A stretch of DNA of 50,052 bases from Quadrisphaera sp. INWT6 (GTDB lineage Bacteria; Actinomycetota; Actinomycetes; Actinomycetales; Quadrisphaeraceae). Both the position numbers and the translations under genes were made by a program. The stretch's first letter is position 1. Every line of letters starts with the position of its first letter. This document shows positions 18,643-27,303 of this stretch, piece by piece. The DNA lies in contig NZ_VUOH01000007.1 in assembly GCF_015390235.1 (NCBI RefSeq), forward strand, positions 1 to 50,052. The letters are read 5' to 3'. The notes under the pieces were generated by a model. The model had not been told where the DNA came from. It saw nothing but the letters and a program-made list of their open reading frames with translations, and made no database searches.

Positions 18643-19865
18643 GCGCCCCCCTCGAGGCCCGGTCCGCGCCACTGGGAGAGCAGCCGCCCGGCGGCGGGGT
18701 CCGGCGCAGCGGCGGTGGCCGAGGCGCCCTGAGCGGCCACCTGGACCCCCGACAGCACCGTCTCGTAGACGGTCTGCACCTCGTGGGCCACCACCGACCA
18801 GTCGTAGCGGCGCACCGCGGCGGAGGCCTCGGCGGCGACGGCGGAGCGGCGGTGGGGCCGGGCGAGCAGCGCGCTGGCGGCCGCCGCGAGGGCGGCCGGG
18901 TCGTCGACGGGCACCAGCTCGCCGAGCCGCCCGCTCTCCAGCACCCGCGAGAAGGCGGGCAGCGCGCTGGCGACCACCGCCGTCCCCGCGCTCATGGCCT
19001 CCACGAGCACGATGCCGAAGCTCTCCCCCGCGGTCTGCGGGGCCACGTAGAGGTCGACCGACGCCAGCAGCGAGGCCTTGTCGGCCTCGGAGACCGACCC
19101 GAGCAGCTCCAGGGCGCCGGCGTGCTCGCCGGCAGCGGCCAGCGCGGCGCGGGGGTCTCCGCTGCCGGCGACGAGCACCCGCAGGCCCGGGTGGTCGGCG
19201 CGCAGGGCGGGCAGCGCCCGGGCCAGCACCCCGAAGCCCTTGCGCGGCTCCTCGAAGCGGCCCAGGAAGGCGATGACCGGCGCCCCCGGGCGCCCCTGCC
19301 ACTCCGGCCGCTGCGGCGCGGTCGCGTACCTGTCGACGTGCACCCCGTTGGGGACGACGACGGCGTCGCCCCCCAGGTGCTCGACCACGCGGCGGCGGGC
19401 GTCCTCGCTGACGGCGATCCGCGCCGAGAGCTTCTCCAGGCCCGGCCTGACCAGCGGCAGCGCGGCCTGGAGGGCCCGGGAGCGGATCGAGGCGGTGTGG
19501 AAGGTGGCCACCAGGGGCGCGTCGGCCCCGAGCATGGCCAGCAGGGAGATGCTCGGTGTGACGGGCTCGTGCAGGTGGACGACGTCGAAGCGGCCCTCGG
19601 CCAGCCAGCGGCGCACGCGGAGCCCGACGACGGGCCCGAAGCTCACCCTCGCCACCGAGCCGTTGTACGAGACGGGCACCGCGCCGCCCGCGGAGACCAG
19701 CCACGGCGGCGGGGGCCGGTCGGGGTCGGGCGCCGACTCGGTGAGGGGCGCCAGCACCGAGGCCTCGTGCCCCTCCGCCAGCAGCACCTCGGCGAGGTCG
19801 GCGACGTGCGCCTGCACGCCCCCGGGGACGTCGAACGAGTAGGGGCAGACCAGCCCGACCCTCAC
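18639..19865 (-). CDS. pimA: Phosphatidyl-myo-inositol alpha-mannosyltransferase PimA
   Basis: GT4 GT-B glycosyltransferase transferring the first mannose from GDP-mannose to phosphatidylinositol at the inner face of the plasma membrane. 408 residues. N-terminal MRVGLVCPYSFDVPGGVQAHV contains the PGGVQ substrate loop; then FDVVHLHEPVTPS, ATFHTASIRSRAL, AFLGRFEEPRKGFGVLARALP, and the donor-binding VAPQTAGESFGIVLVEAM (EX7E motif). C-terminal 40 residues are Ala/Gly-rich. GTG start overlaps the acyltransferase stop. Order pgsA-acyltransferase-pimA is the standard PIM cluster. Confidence 0.94.
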   Translation of the reverse strand: MRVGLVCPYSFDVPGGVQAHVADLAEVLLAEGHEASVLAPLTESAPDPDRPPPPWLVSAGGAVPVSYNGSVARVSFGPVVGLRVRRWLAEGRFDVVHLHEPVTPSISLLAMLGADAPLVATFHTASIRSRALQAALPLVRPGLEKLSARIAVSEDARRRVVEHLGGDAVVVPNGVHVDRYATAPQRPEWQGRPGAPVIAFLGRFEEPRKGFGVLARALPALRADHPGLRVLVAGSGDPRAALAAAGEHAGALELLGSVSEADKASLLASVDLYVAPQTAGESFGIVLVEAMSAGTAVVASALPAFSRVLESGRLGELVPVDDPAALAAAASALLARPHRRSAVAAEASAAVRRYDWSVVAHEVQTVYETVLSGVQVAAQGASATAAAPDPAAGRLLSQWRGPGLEGGA

Positions 19866-20896
19866 GGCGCCCCTCCCGCGCCGACGGCCGGGCCGCCGTC
19901 GGTGAAGATGCGCTGCAGCGCGTGCCAGTCCTCCGGGTGGGCGCGCACGCCCGCCTCCAGCACCGCCACGCAGGCGCGGGTCATGGCGGGCACCTGCTCG
20001 CGGCGGCCCAGCGCGGGGTCGGGGAGCACCTCGGGGTGCACCACGGCCACCGCCGTCCAGGTGCGCCAGGCCCGGCGCCGGCCCGGACGGCCCGGACGGC
20101 CCGGACGGCCCGCGGCGGGCTCGTAGTGGACGGTCACGGGGAACAGCGGGGCCCGGACGGTCAGCGCCAGCGCCGCGGGCCCGGCCGCGGCGCGCGAGGC
20201 CCGGCCCAGCAGCTCGACGTCGACGCCGCTGCCGGTGAGGTCGCGGTCGGCGAGCAGCGGGACGAACGCCCCCGCGCGCAGCCCGCGGACCAGGGCGGGG
20301 AAGCCGCCGCCGCTCCCGCCGACCTCGACGGCCACCGCCTGCAGCCCGAGCCGGGCGCGGAAGGCCAGGAACGCCTCGAAGACCTCCCGGGGCTCCAGGC
20401 GCTCGACGGCGGTGATGACGGGGCCGTACCCGGCGCCGCGCTCCCCCCAGTGCGCCGCGGCCCACGCGCCGACCTGGTCCCAGCTGCCGCTGTGCCCCAG
20501 GAAGGCGACGGCCCCGCGCCCGGAGGCGAGGGCCTCCACGAGGGGGCCGGCGCCCTCCACGCGCGTGCGCCGGTCCAGCTGCTCAGCGGTCCAGGTGTGC
20601 AGGCGGAACGCGTCGCACCAGTAGCGGGCGTAGGACGCCAGCCCCGCCCGGGAGCGGGTCCGCAGCGCCCGGCCGGACTCACCGGTGGCCGCGGCCAGCT
20701 GCTCCTCCAGGCGGCGCACCCCGGCGCCGCGCCGCAGCCAGGCCAGGTCGGCGCCGGCCGCGAAGGCCAGGCGGGCCACCACCTCGGGCAGCCGCGGAAC
20801 GACGGCGAAGGCGGCGCGGTACCCCGCGACCGCGGCGCGCTCGCCCCAGCTCGGCCGGGCCGGGCCAGCGGCCGGGCCAGCGGACGGGTCAGCCAC
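19862..20896 (-). CDS. Phosphatidylinositol mannoside acyltransferase (HtrB/LpxL-like)
   Basis: 344-residue peripheral membrane acyltransferase that acylates the mannose of PIM (PatA-like in mycobacteria). The catalytic HX4D motif is visible in AFLGHSGSWDQVGAWA (about residues 132-147), followed by the LLADRDLTGSGVDVELLGR segment typical of this family. C-terminal motif WHALQRIFTDG (usual W..QR.F..). A short in-frame Gly-Arg-Pro repeat (GRPGRPGRPG, about residue 260) is encoded by tandem 9-bp units and may vary in length. GTG start overlaps the pgsA end by 8 nt. Confidence 0.9.
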   Translation of the reverse strand: MADPSAGPAAGPARPSWGERAAVAGYRAAFAVVPRLPEVVARLAFAAGADLAWLRRGAGVRRLEEQLAAATGESGRALRTRSRAGLASYARYWCDAFRLHTWTAEQLDRRTRVEGAGPLVEALASGRGAVAFLGHSGSWDQVGAWAAAHWGERGAGYGPVITAVERLEPREVFEAFLAFRARLGLQAVAVEVGGSGGGFPALVRGLRAGAFVPLLADRDLTGSGVDVELLGRASRAAAGPAALALTVRAPLFPVTVHYEPAAGRPGRPGRPGRRRAWRTWTAVAVVHPEVLPDPALGRREQVPAMTRACVAVLEAGVRAHPEDWHALQRIFTDGGPAVGAGGAP

Positions 20897-21524
20897 CGGC
20901 GGGGACCCGGTCGCGCAGCTGGCTGCGCACCAGGGACAGGCGCTGCACGAGCGTGGTGGCGCTGCCGGCGGCGAGCAGCGCCAGCGCCGCCACGAGCACC
21001 CCCTGCGGCAGGAAGAGCCCCGTGAACCCGGTCACGACGAGCGTGACCACGAGGCGCTCGCTGCGCTCGACGATCCCGACGTCGGCACGGGCCCCGACGG
21101 CCTCGGCGCGGGCCCGGGCGTAGGACACGACGAACCCCAGCACCAGGTTGGCCAGGGCGAGGACGGCGAGGGCCCGCGCCCCGGAGGTGCCGGCGCCGGA
21201 GCCCGTGGCGTACAGCAGCAGCCCGCCGAAGACCGCGGCGTCGCCGAACCTGTCGAGCGTGGAGTCGAGGAAGGCGCCCCACGCGCTCGTGCGCCCCGAC
21301 AGGCGCGCCATCGTGCCGTCGAGGGCGTCGGTGAAGACGAAGCAGGTGATGGCGATCGTGCCCCAGAAGAGCTCGCCGCGGGGGTAGAGCACCAGCGCGG
21401 AGACCACCACCCCGACGGTTCCGGCGACGGTGACGGCGTCGGGGGTGACCCGCAGGCGCAGCAGGAGCAGCGCCACCGGGGTCAGCAGGCGGGTCAGCCC
21501 GGCCCGGGCGTAGCGGTTCAGCAT
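20889..21524 (-). CDS. pgsA: Phosphatidylinositol phosphate synthase (CDP-alcohol phosphatidyltransferase)
   Basis: Membrane enzyme joining CDP-diacylglycerol and inositol phosphate. 211 residues with the complete CDP-alcohol signature DG-x2-AR-x8-G-x3-D-x3-D seen as DALDGTMARLSGRTSAWGAF and then LDSTLDRFGD (about residues 65-95). Hydrophobic helices flank it (VTVAGTVGVVVSALVLY, AIAITCFVF-like, LAVLALANLVLGFVVSYA, LVVTLVVTGFTGLFL). ATG at 21524. Gene order places it as the inositol-lipid rather than glycerol-phosphate enzyme. Confidence 0.93.
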   Translation of the reverse strand: MLNRYARAGLTRLLTPVALLLLRLRVTPDAVTVAGTVGVVVSALVLYPRGELFWGTIAITCFVFTDALDGTMARLSGRTSAWGAFLDSTLDRFGDAAVFGGLLLYATGSGAGTSGARALAVLALANLVLGFVVSYARARAEAVGARADVGIVERSERLVVTLVVTGFTGLFLPQGVLVAALALLAAGSATTLVQRLSLVRSQLRDRVPAGG

Positions 21525-21600
21525 GGCGTGGTCGAGGGTAGCCGCGAGAGGACCCCGCGCCCGCCGCGCCGCGACCGTCCGGGTCGCCGGGGCGAGGGGA

Positions 21601-22202
21601 TCAGCCCTGCTGGACCCGGCCCGGCTCCCCCGTGCGGGCCCACGCGTCCGCGAGCTTGGCGCGCGTGTCGCCGAGCAGCTCGGGCAGCGCCTTGGTGCGG
21701 CCGACCACGGGCAGGAAGTTGGCGTCGCCGCTCCAGCGGGGCACCACGTGCTGGTGCAGGTGCGCGGCGATGCCGGCGCCGCCCGCCTCGCCCTGGTTCA
21801 TGCCCAGGTTGAAGCCCGCGGGCCGGCTGACCGCGGAGAGCACCCGCAGGGCGCTCTGGGTCAGGGTCGCGACCTCGGAGGTCTCCTCGGGCGTCAGGTC
21901 GACGTACCCCGCGACGTGCCGGTACGGGCAGACCAGCAGGTGCCCGGGGTTGTAGGGTAGAGGTTGAGCACCACGAAGCACGCCTCGCCGCGGGCGACGA
22001 CGAGCGCGTCGTCGTCGTCCAGCGACGGGGCGCGGCAGAACGGGCAGCCCGACCCGGCGTCGGTGCTCGGCGGCTTGTTCTCGCCGCCGATGTACGCCAT
22101 GCGGTGGGGGGTCCAGAGCCGCTCGAAGCCGTCGGCCTCCCGGGCGAACCCGGCAGGGTCCTCCGCGCCACCCGGGAGCCCGCCGGAGCCGGGCTCGCTC
22201 AC
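21601..22202 (-). CDS. HIT-family hydrolase/phosphorylase, one apparent frameshift
   Basis: About 200 residues; homologue by position and sequence of the mycobacterial HIT protein between thrS and pgsA that acts on diadenosine tetraphosphate. [18 protein letters not shown], then CPFCRAPS (zinc-type Cys pair), FVVLNLYP, and after correcting a missing C near 21957 [17 protein letters not shown]. The HIT triad [10 protein letters not shown] lies about 45 residues from the end. GTG start overlaps the thrS stop by 4 nt. Enzyme activity is inferred from family. Confidence 0.9.
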
Positions 22203-24208
22203 ACCTGGACCCGGGACCGGACCGCCTCGACGATGCGCTCGACGGCCTCGGCCACCGGCACGCCGTTGTCCTGGCTGCCGTCGCGGTAGCGGAAGGAGAC
22301 CGCGCCCGCCTCGACGTCGTCGCCGCCCGCGATGAGCACGAACGGCACCTTCGCCTTGGAGTGGGTGCGGATCTTCTTCTGCATGCGGTCGTCGGAGTCG
22401 TCGACCTCGGCGCGGATCCCCTGCGCCTTGAGCTGGCGGACGACGTCGTGCAGGTGCGGGGCGAAGTCCTCCGCGACCGGCACGCCGACCACCTGCACGG
22501 GCGCGAGCCACGGGGGGAAGGCGCCGGCGTAGTGCTCCACGAGCACGCCGAAGAACCGCTCCAGGGAGCCGAACTTCGCCGAGTGGATCATCACCGGCTG
22601 CTGGTGGGAGCCGTCGGCGGCGGTGAACTCCAGGCCGAAGCGGGCCGGCTGGTTGAAGTCGTACTGGATGGTCGACATCTGCCAGGTGCGGCCGATGGCG
22701 TCACGCGCCTGGACGGAGATCTTCGGGCCGTAGAAGGCGGCGCCGCCCGGGTCGGGCACGAGCTCCAGGCCGGTGCGCTCGGCGCAGCCGCGCAGCACCT
22801 CGGTGGCCTGCTCCCACTCCTCGTCGGAGCCGATGAACTTGTCACCGGAACCGCGGGTGGAGAGCTCCAGGTAGTAGTCGTCCAGGCCGAAGTCCTCCAG
22901 CAGCCCGAGCACGAAGCCGAGCAGCTTCTCGACCTCCGCCGGCGCCTGCTCGGGGGTGCAGTAGCTGTGGGAGTCGTCCTGGGTCAGGCCGCGCACGCGG
23001 GTGAGGCCGTGGACCACGCCGGACTTCTCGTAGCGGTACACCGACCCGAACTCGAAGAAGCGCAGCGGCAGCTCGCGGTAGGAGCGCCCGCGCGACCTGA
23101 AGATCAGGTTGTGCATCGGGCAGTTCATGGCCTTGAGGTAGTACTGCGCGTTCTCGAGCTCCATCGGCGGGAACATCGTGTCGGCGTAGTACGGCAGGTG
23201 GCCGGAGGTCTCGAACAGGTGCTGCTTGGAGATGTGGGGCGTGCCGACGTAGTCGAAGCCCTCCTCCACGTGCCGGCGGCGGACGTAGTCCTCCATCTCG
23301 CGCTTGATGACGCCGCCGCGCGGGTGGAACACCGCCAGGCCGGAGCCGATCTCGTCGGGGAAGGAGAACAGGTCGAGCTCGGCGCCCAGGCGGCGGTGGT
23401 CGCGCCGCTCGGCCTCGGCGAGGCGCTCCAGGTGGGCGCGCAGCTCGTCCTTGGACGGCCACGCGGTGCCGTAGACGCGCTGAAGCTGCTGGTTGGCCTG
23501 GTCGCCGCGCCAGTAGGCGGCGGCCGTGCGGGTCAGCTGCCAGCCGTTGGCCAGCAGGCGGGTGCTGGGCACGTGCGGGCCGCGGCAGAGGTCCTTCCAG
23601 GCGACCTCGCCGCCGCGGCGGACGTTGTCGTAGATGGTGAGCTCGCCGGCCCCGACCTCGACGGAGGCACCCTCGGCCACCTCGTCACCGGCCTCGGGGC
23701 TGCCGGTGCCGCCCTTGAGGCCGATCAGCTCGAGCTTGTAGGGCTCGCCGGCCAGCTCGGCGCGGGCCTCCTCGTCGGTGACGACGCGGCGGGCGAAGGT
23801 CTGGCCCTCCTTGACGATGCGCTGCATCTCCTTCTCGAGGGCCTTGAGGTCCTCAGGGGTGAAGGGGACGTCGACGTCGAAGTCGTAGTAGAAGCCGTCG
23901 CGCACGGGCGGGCCGATGCCGAGCTTGGCCTGCGGGTGCAGCGACTGGACCGCCTGGGCGAGCACGTGCGCGGTGGAGTGGCGCAGCACGTCGAGCCCGT
24001 CGGGGCTGCCGACCTCGACGGCCTCGACGGCGTCGCCGTCGGCGAGCTCGCGAGACAGGTCGCGCAGCTCGGGCGCGCCGCCCGCCGCCGTGGTGCGGAC
24101 GGCGACGACGTCGCGCCGCCCCTCGTACAGCGCGGCGCCGGTGGTGCCGGCCGCGACCTCGCGCTCGGCACCGTCGACCACCACGCGCAGGACTGCAGGC
24201 TCAGACAC
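22199..24208 (-). CDS. thrS: Threonyl-tRNA synthetase
   Basis: Class II synthetase charging tRNA-Thr. 669 residues. N-terminal TGS-like domain ([19 protein letters not shown]), the HXXXH editing-domain signature in [18 protein letters not shown], then the catalytic core: motif 2 [16 protein letters not shown], zinc-binding Cys in [14 protein letters not shown], motif 3 near [20 protein letters not shown], and the anticodon-binding domain [21 protein letters not shown] start at 24208. No T-box or other long leader is visible in the 60-bp spacer upstream. First gene of the HIT-pgsA-pimA operon. Confidence 0.97.
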   Translation of the reverse strand: MSEPAVLRVVVDGAEREVAAGTTGAALYEGRRDVVAVRTTAAGGAPELRDLSRELADGDAVEAVEVGSPDGLDVLRHSTAHVLAQAVQSLHPQAKLGIGPPVRDGFYYDFDVDVPFTPEDLKALEKEMQRIVKEGQTFARRVVTDEEARAELAGEPYKLELIGLKGGTGSPEAGDEVAEGASVEVGAGELTIYDNVRRGGEVAWKDLCRGPHVPSTRLLANGWQLTRTAAAYWRGDQANQQLQRVYGTAWPSKDELRAHLERLAEAERRDHRRLGAELDLFSFPDEIGSGLAVFHPRGGVIKREMEDYVRRRHVEEGFDYVGTPHISKQHLFETSGHLPYYADTMFPPMELENAQYYLKAMNCPMHNLIFRSRGRSYRELPLRFFEFGSVYRYEKSGVVHGLTRVRGLTQDDSHSYCTPEQAPAEVEKLLGFVLGLLEDFGLDDYYLELSTRGSGDKFIGSDEEWEQATEVLRGCAERTGLELVPDPGGAAFYGPKISVQARDAIGRTWQMSTIQYDFNQPARFGLEFTAADGSHQQPVMIHSAKFGSLERFFGVLVEHYAGAFPPWLAPVQVVGVPVAEDFAPHLHDVVRQLKAQGIRAEVDDSDDRMQKKIRTHSKAKVPFVLIAGGDDVEAGAVSFRYRDGSQDNGVPVAEAVERIVEAVRSRVQV

Positions 24209-24268
24209 GGCCAGGACTCTACGGCTCGCCGCCCCACGGCCCTCTGCCAGCCGCCCGTCGACCGCCCG

Positions 24269-24919
24269 TCAGCCGTCGAGGAGCACGACGTCGTCGCCGA
24301 CGGCCACCTCACCGGTGACGAGGACGTCGGCGTAGACGCCCAGGCACCGCCGGGGCGTGCGCGTCAGCAGCAGCACCGCTCCGGCCGCGCCGCCAGCGCC
24401 GCCGATGCCCAGCCGGCGCCCGACCCACCCGCGCTCGGCGCCGGGCTCCGCGACGGCCGGGTCGAGCGCGATGACGGCGTTGGCCCGGCCCCCCGGGTCG
24501 CAGCCGCCGGGCAGGGAGCCGTCGTCCTGGAGGAGGGCCTCGGCCGCGCCCGCGGAGACCAGGTGCACCGGGGCGTCAGGGCGCGCCCGCTCGCCCTCCC
24601 CTGCGCCAGAGGCACCGGCGCCGTCGGCGAAGCGGGCGCCGGGCCCCGCCAGGTGCTCGGCGGGCGCCGCGCCGCCGCCCGTGAGGTGCAGCTCGCCGTC
24701 GTCGCCGACGGACGCGGTGAGGGCGGCGATCCCGGGGGCGTCACGGCGGTGCACCGGGACCCCCGACGCGTCGACGAGCTGCCAGCGGCGGTCGTGCTCG
24801 AGGCCCCCGGCCAGCAGCAGTGCGCGCAGCGGCTGGTCACCAGCAGCGGAGCGGAGGGGGAACCGGCGCAGGAGCGCCACGGTGCCGACGACGACGCCGG
24901 ACGGGGTCTGCAGCGGCAC
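24269..24919 (-). CDS. MOSC-domain protein
   Basis: 216 residues. N-terminal beta-barrel part VVGTVALLRRFPLRSAAGDQ with LLLAGGLEHDRRWQLVDASG, and C-terminal MOSC part with NAVIALDPAV and the closing TRTPRRCLGVYADVLVTGEVAVGDDVVLL. The conserved Cys near the C-terminus, usual for sulfur-carrier MOSC domains, is present (RRCLG). Middle section is low in complexity and shorter than in typical MOSC proteins (~270 aa), so substrate is uncertain. GTG start. It lies between thrS and tRNA-Val and may have its own transcript. Confidence 0.7.
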   Translation of the reverse strand: MPLQTPSGVVVGTVALLRRFPLRSAAGDQPLRALLLAGGLEHDRRWQLVDASGVPVHRRDAPGIAALTASVGDDGELHLTGGGAAPAEHLAGPGARFADGAGASGAGEGERARPDAPVHLVSAGAAEALLQDDGSLPGGCDPGGRANAVIALDPAVAEPGAERGWVGRRLGIGGAGGAAGAVLLLTRTPRRCLGVYADVLVTGEVAVGDDVVLLDG

Positions 24920-24937
24920 GGGCGACCTCCTGGAACG

Positions 24938-24974
24938 CCGACGGGCCGCCCCTCGGTGAGGGACGGCCCGTCGG
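24938..24974 (-). terminator. Terminator hairpin after tRNA-Val(CAC)
   Basis: 11-bp inverted repeat CCGACGGGCCG / CGGCCCGTCGG with an inner CCCTC/GAGGG pairing, starting 8 nt past the 3' end of the tRNA on the minus strand. Confidence 0.65.
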
Positions 24975-24981
24975 ACCCGGG

Positions 24982-25053
24982 TGGGCGATACTGGGATCGA
25001 ACCAGTGACCTCCTCGGTGTGAACGAGGCGCTCTACCGCTGAGCCAATCGCCC
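24982..25053 (-). tRNA. tRNA-Val (anticodon CAC)
   Basis: Complete cloverleaf on the minus strand: acceptor GGGCGAT/ATCGCCC, anticodon arm CCTCG-TTCACAC-CGAGG giving anticodon CAC, T arm with GGTTCGATCC. No encoded CCA end. Reads GTG codons, which are very common here. Confidence 0.95.
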
Positions 25054-25096
25054 GGGTGCTCGAAGAACACTACAGGGCCCCGAGCGGTGCTGTGCG

Positions 25097-25630
25097 TCAG
25101 GGGTCGACGCCGGGGATCCCGTCGAGGAAGGCCTGGGCGCCCGAGGGCAGGACGGTGGGCGGGCCGAGGACGACCAGCCACAGGTAGACGCCGCCGACGA
25201 CGCAGGCGGCCGTGCCCAGCGTGCCGGCCACGCGGAGCCAGCGCGGCTGGCGCGCGGCCCAGCGCGTGAACCGGTGCAGGGCGAGGCGCGCCCGCTTCAG
25301 CAGCCGGTGCGCCCAGACGAACTCGCTCGCGAGGACCGCGAGCCCGGCGAGCACCAGGGGGATGCCCCCGGGGCCGGGCAGCCACCCGGTGGCGGCACCC
25401 AGCAGGATCAGGAACGCGCCGACGCAGCCGACCACGACCCGGTACACGCGGTGCTTCTTGGGGTCGGCGCGGATGCGCGCGCGCCACTCCCAGCGGTCGC
25501 GACGGGCCGCGACAGAGGATCCGGGGCCCCCGCGCGTCGCCCCCGTGCGCCGCTTCTGCCCACGTCCGCGCCGGTCACCGGGGGTCGCGGAGTCCTCGGG
25601 TGCGGGAGGGACCGGCGGCGCGTGCTGCAC
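25097..25630 (-). CDS. PGPGW-family (TIGR02611-like) membrane protein
   Basis: 177 residues. A basic cytoplasmic N-terminus (about 60 residues, KRRTGATRG, RRDRWEWRARIRADPKKHRV) is followed by two close helices VVVGCVGAFLILLGAATGWL and GIPLVLAGLAVLASEFVWA that carry the family signature WLPGPGG, then a basic stretch LLKRARLALHRFTRWAARQ and a last helix LGTAACVVGGVYLWLVVLG. Function unknown in the family. Divergent from the ssgB-like gene; the shared 137-bp spacer probably carries both promoters. Confidence 0.85.
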   Translation of the reverse strand: MQHAPPVPPAPEDSATPGDRRGRGQKRRTGATRGGPGSSVAARRDRWEWRARIRADPKKHRVYRVVVGCVGAFLILLGAATGWLPGPGGIPLVLAGLAVLASEFVWAHRLLKRARLALHRFTRWAARQPRWLRVAGTLGTAACVVGGVYLWLVVLGPPTVLPSGAQAFLDGIPGVDP

Positions 25631-25767
25631 CCACCTAGGCTACGTCCGGTACGACACGCCGCCTCCGGGTGTTTGATCCGTCCGGGACGCGGGAACAGAG
25701 ACCACAGGAGACCCGACCGGGTCGAGACGTCGACGGCCGCCAGCCGCCGCCCAACGGGAGGACCACC

Positions 25768-26190
25768 GTGCCCAGAGGCTCAGCTCACGTCGACGCCGAG
25801 GTCGAGCTCCGCCTCGTCGTCCCCGAGTCGGGCAAGGTCCCTGTGGCGGTCCAGTTCGGCTACGGCGTCCACGACCCGTTCGCCGTGACCGCCGCCTTCC
25901 GCGGAGACGGCGGCTCCATCGAGTGGGTCTTCGCGCGCGACCTGCTCCGCGAGGGCCTGCGCCGCCCGACCGGTGAGGGCGACGTGCAGGTGTGGCCCGG
26001 CGAGGTCGACGGCGTCGAGGTCGTCCTGGTCTCGCTCAGCTCCCCCGATGGCCACGCCGTCCTGGAGGCCGACGCGGCCGACCTGCGCGACTTCCTCGAC
26101 CGCACCCACGCCCTCGTGCCCGCCGGGGCCGAGAGCCGCCACGTCCACGTCGACGACGAGCTCGCCGAGCTCCTGGGCCGCGCTGTCTAG
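25768..26190 (+). CDS. SsgA-family (SsgB-like) cell division regulator
   Basis: 140-residue SALP protein. Conserved family segments: ELRLVVPESGKVPVAVQFGY, DPFAVTAAF, VFARDLLREGLRRPTGEGDV, VWPGEVDG and a C-terminal helix DLRDFLDRTHALVPAGAES. In Streptomyces SsgA and SsgB localise FtsZ during sporulation division; in coccoid or simple relatives the role is less clear. Start GTG at 25768 is chosen because GGGAGG stands 6 nt upstream and the protein then begins just before the conserved beta strand; the frame is open further upstream but without family similarity. Followed by a strong terminator. Confidence 0.9.
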   Translation: MPRGSAHVDAEVELRLVVPESGKVPVAVQFGYGVHDPFAVTAAFRGDGGSIEWVFARDLLREGLRRPTGEGDVQVWPGEVDGVEVVLVSLSSPDGHAVLEADAADLRDFLDRTHALVPAGAESRHVHVDDELAELLGRAV

Positions 26191-26214
26191 CTCGAGACCC
26201 AGCTACCGCTCGGC

Positions 26215-26254
26215 GAGGAGGGCGCCACCCCGATGACGGGGTGGCGCCCTCCTC
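26215..26254 (+). terminator. Strong hairpin terminator after ssgB-like gene
   Basis: Perfect 18-bp inverted repeat (GAGGAGGGCGCCACCCCG and its complement) with a 4-nt ATGA loop, 24 nt beyond the stop, followed by TCGTCT. Confidence 0.9.
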
Positions 26255-26295
26255 TCGTCTGCCCTCCGGCACTCCCCAGGCGCCACGACCTCCTC

Positions 26296-26492
26296 GACGA
26301 TCATGCGCCTGAGCGCCACATCAGCCGCAGACCGGGGGGATACCTGTGCGGCAGACGCCCCATCGATGCGGCGGACGCCCCTTCGACGCGCTCATGGCCC
26401 CATTGAGCTGGCCGATGGGGCCACGACTGCACACAAGGGGCCGCGGCGGCGCCGCGCATCTGACGAGCAGCACACCCGACCACTCCCCCAGC
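26296..26492. repeat. Array unit 1 (type A, right end deleted)
   Basis: Carries the left end and a type A core (GGCAGACGCCCCATCGATG, then a GGCCCCAT/ATGGGGCC hairpin at about 26396-26422). Compared with unit 3, about 50 bp covering the right terminal repeat are missing, with GGCGGCG repeats at the junction, as expected from a deletion between short repeats. Confidence 0.75.
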
Positions 26493-26655
26493 GACGATCA
26501 TGCGCCTGAGCGCCACATCGGCAGCAGACCAGCGGGCGCTTGTGCAGTTGACGCCCCTTCGACGCAGTTCCCGCCCCATCGAGGTCGCCCATGGGGCGGG
26601 AACTGCACCGAGGAGTGCCGGCGGCGACCACATGGCGCTCAGGCGCATGATCGTC
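26493..26655. repeat. Array unit 2 (type B, complete)
   Basis: 163 bp with both ends. Its core holds a perfect 16-bp hairpin, GCAGTTCCCGCCCCAT (26565-26580) and ATGGGGCGGGAACTGC (26591-26606), around a ten-base loop. Nearly the same unit recurs as unit 4. Confidence 0.85.
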
Positions 26656-26720
26656 AGGGGTGGTGGCGCCGGCGGCGTGGCGCGGCAGACGAGCAGCACA
26701 CGCCCGACCACTCCCCCAGC

Positions 26721-26905
26721 GACGATCATGCGCCTGAGCGCCACATCGGCAGCAGACCGGGGGGCCACCTGTGCGGCAGACGCCCCATCGACGCGGCGGA
26801 CGCCCCTTCGACGCGCTCATGGCCCCATCGAGCTGGCCGATGGGGCCACGACTGCACACAAGGGGCCTCGGCGGCGACCACATGGCGCTCAGGCGCATGA
26901 TCGTC
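26721..26905. repeat. Array unit 3 (type A, complete)
   Basis: 185 bp with both ends. Core hairpin GGCCCCATC (26821-26829) / GATGGGGCC (26839-26847) takes the place of the type B stem, so both sides of the stem differ from type B in step while staying paired. Confidence 0.85.
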
Positions 26906-26970
26906 AGGGGTAGTGGCGCCGGCGGCGTGGCGCGGCAGACGAGCAGCACACCCCCGACCACTCCCCCAGC

Positions 26971-27133
26971 GACGATCACGCACCTGAGCGCCACATCAGC
27001 AGCCACCTCGGAGGGGACCTGTGCAGTTGACGCCCCTTTGACGCAGTTCCGGCCCCATCGAGGTCACCCATGGGGCGGGAACTGCACCGAAGAGTGCCGA
27101 TGACGACACATGGCGCTCAGGCGCTTGATCGTC
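26971..27133. repeat. Array unit 4 (type B, complete, diverged)
   Basis: 163 bp with both ends; its left end reads GATCACGCACCTGAGCGCC, the same variant as the hairpin at 49.6 kb. The 16-bp core stem keeps all but one pair compared with unit 2. Confidence 0.8.
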
Positions 27134-27170
27134 GCGGGGGTGGGGGCGCGACAGGGCGCCGGGTACGCGA

Positions 27171-27201
27171 AGACCCCGGTCCGCGAGCGGATCCGGGGTC
27201 T
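27171..27201 (-). terminator. Terminator after the tRNA Gly-Cys-Val cluster
   Basis: Inverted repeat AGACCCCGG / CCGGGGTCT with inner TCCGC/GCGGA pairing, 6 nt past the 3' end of tRNA-Val(GAC) on the minus strand. It separates the tRNA operon from the repeat array. Confidence 0.75.
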
Positions 27202-27207
27202 CTCTGG

Positions 27208-27279
27208 TGGGCGATACAGGGTTCGAACCTGTGACCTCTTCCGTGTCAAGGAAGCGCGCTACCACTGCGCCAATCGCCC
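27208..27279 (-). tRNA. tRNA-Val (anticodon GAC)
   Basis: Minus-strand cloverleaf: acceptor GGGCGAT/ATCGCCC, anticodon arm CTTCC-TTGACAC-GGAAG giving GAC, T arm GGTTCGAACC. Last gene of a Gly-Cys-Val tRNA cluster. Reads GTC/GTT. Confidence 0.95.
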
Positions 27280-27303
27280 GAGCTGCACCGAGGTGCTGCA
27301 GAG

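Larger units (their letters stand above)
26296..27133. repeat. 838-bp array of four alternating inverted-repeat elements (A-B-A-B)
   Basis: Four ~26-bp left ends beginning GACGATCA and ending GAGCGCCACATC occur at 26296, 26493, 26721 and 26971, and three matching right ends (GGCGCTCAGG...GATCGTC) at 26630, 26880 and 27108. The outer parts (CCACTCCCCCAGC before left ends, AGGGGTGGTGG after right ends) lengthen the terminal inverted repeats to about 36 bp. Elements are joined by a nearly identical 65-bp linker (26656-26720 and 26906-26970). Two core types alternate. Translations of all frames are Arg/Ala-rich with no family likeness, so I regard the region as non-coding. Confidence 0.9.

Noticed and set aside
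24209..24268. T-box or other riboswitch upstream of thrS
   Set aside because: The spacer is only 60 bp, with no T-box sequence or long hairpin series.
22361..25042. 893-residue open frame antisense to thrS and MOSC
   Set aside because: Val/Leu/Gly/Asp-rich shadow of thrS, runs through the tRNA-Val gene, no domain recognised.
26301..27106. Several open frames of 80-200 residues on both strands in the repeat array
   Set aside because: They overlap each other on opposite strands, are composed of the repeated units, and show Arg/Ala/Pro-biased products with no family resemblance. High GC keeps frames open.
26296..27133. CRISPR array
   Set aside because: Repeats occur in both orientations, spacing is irregular (197, 228, 250 bp), the intervals are themselves repeated, and no cas gene is near.
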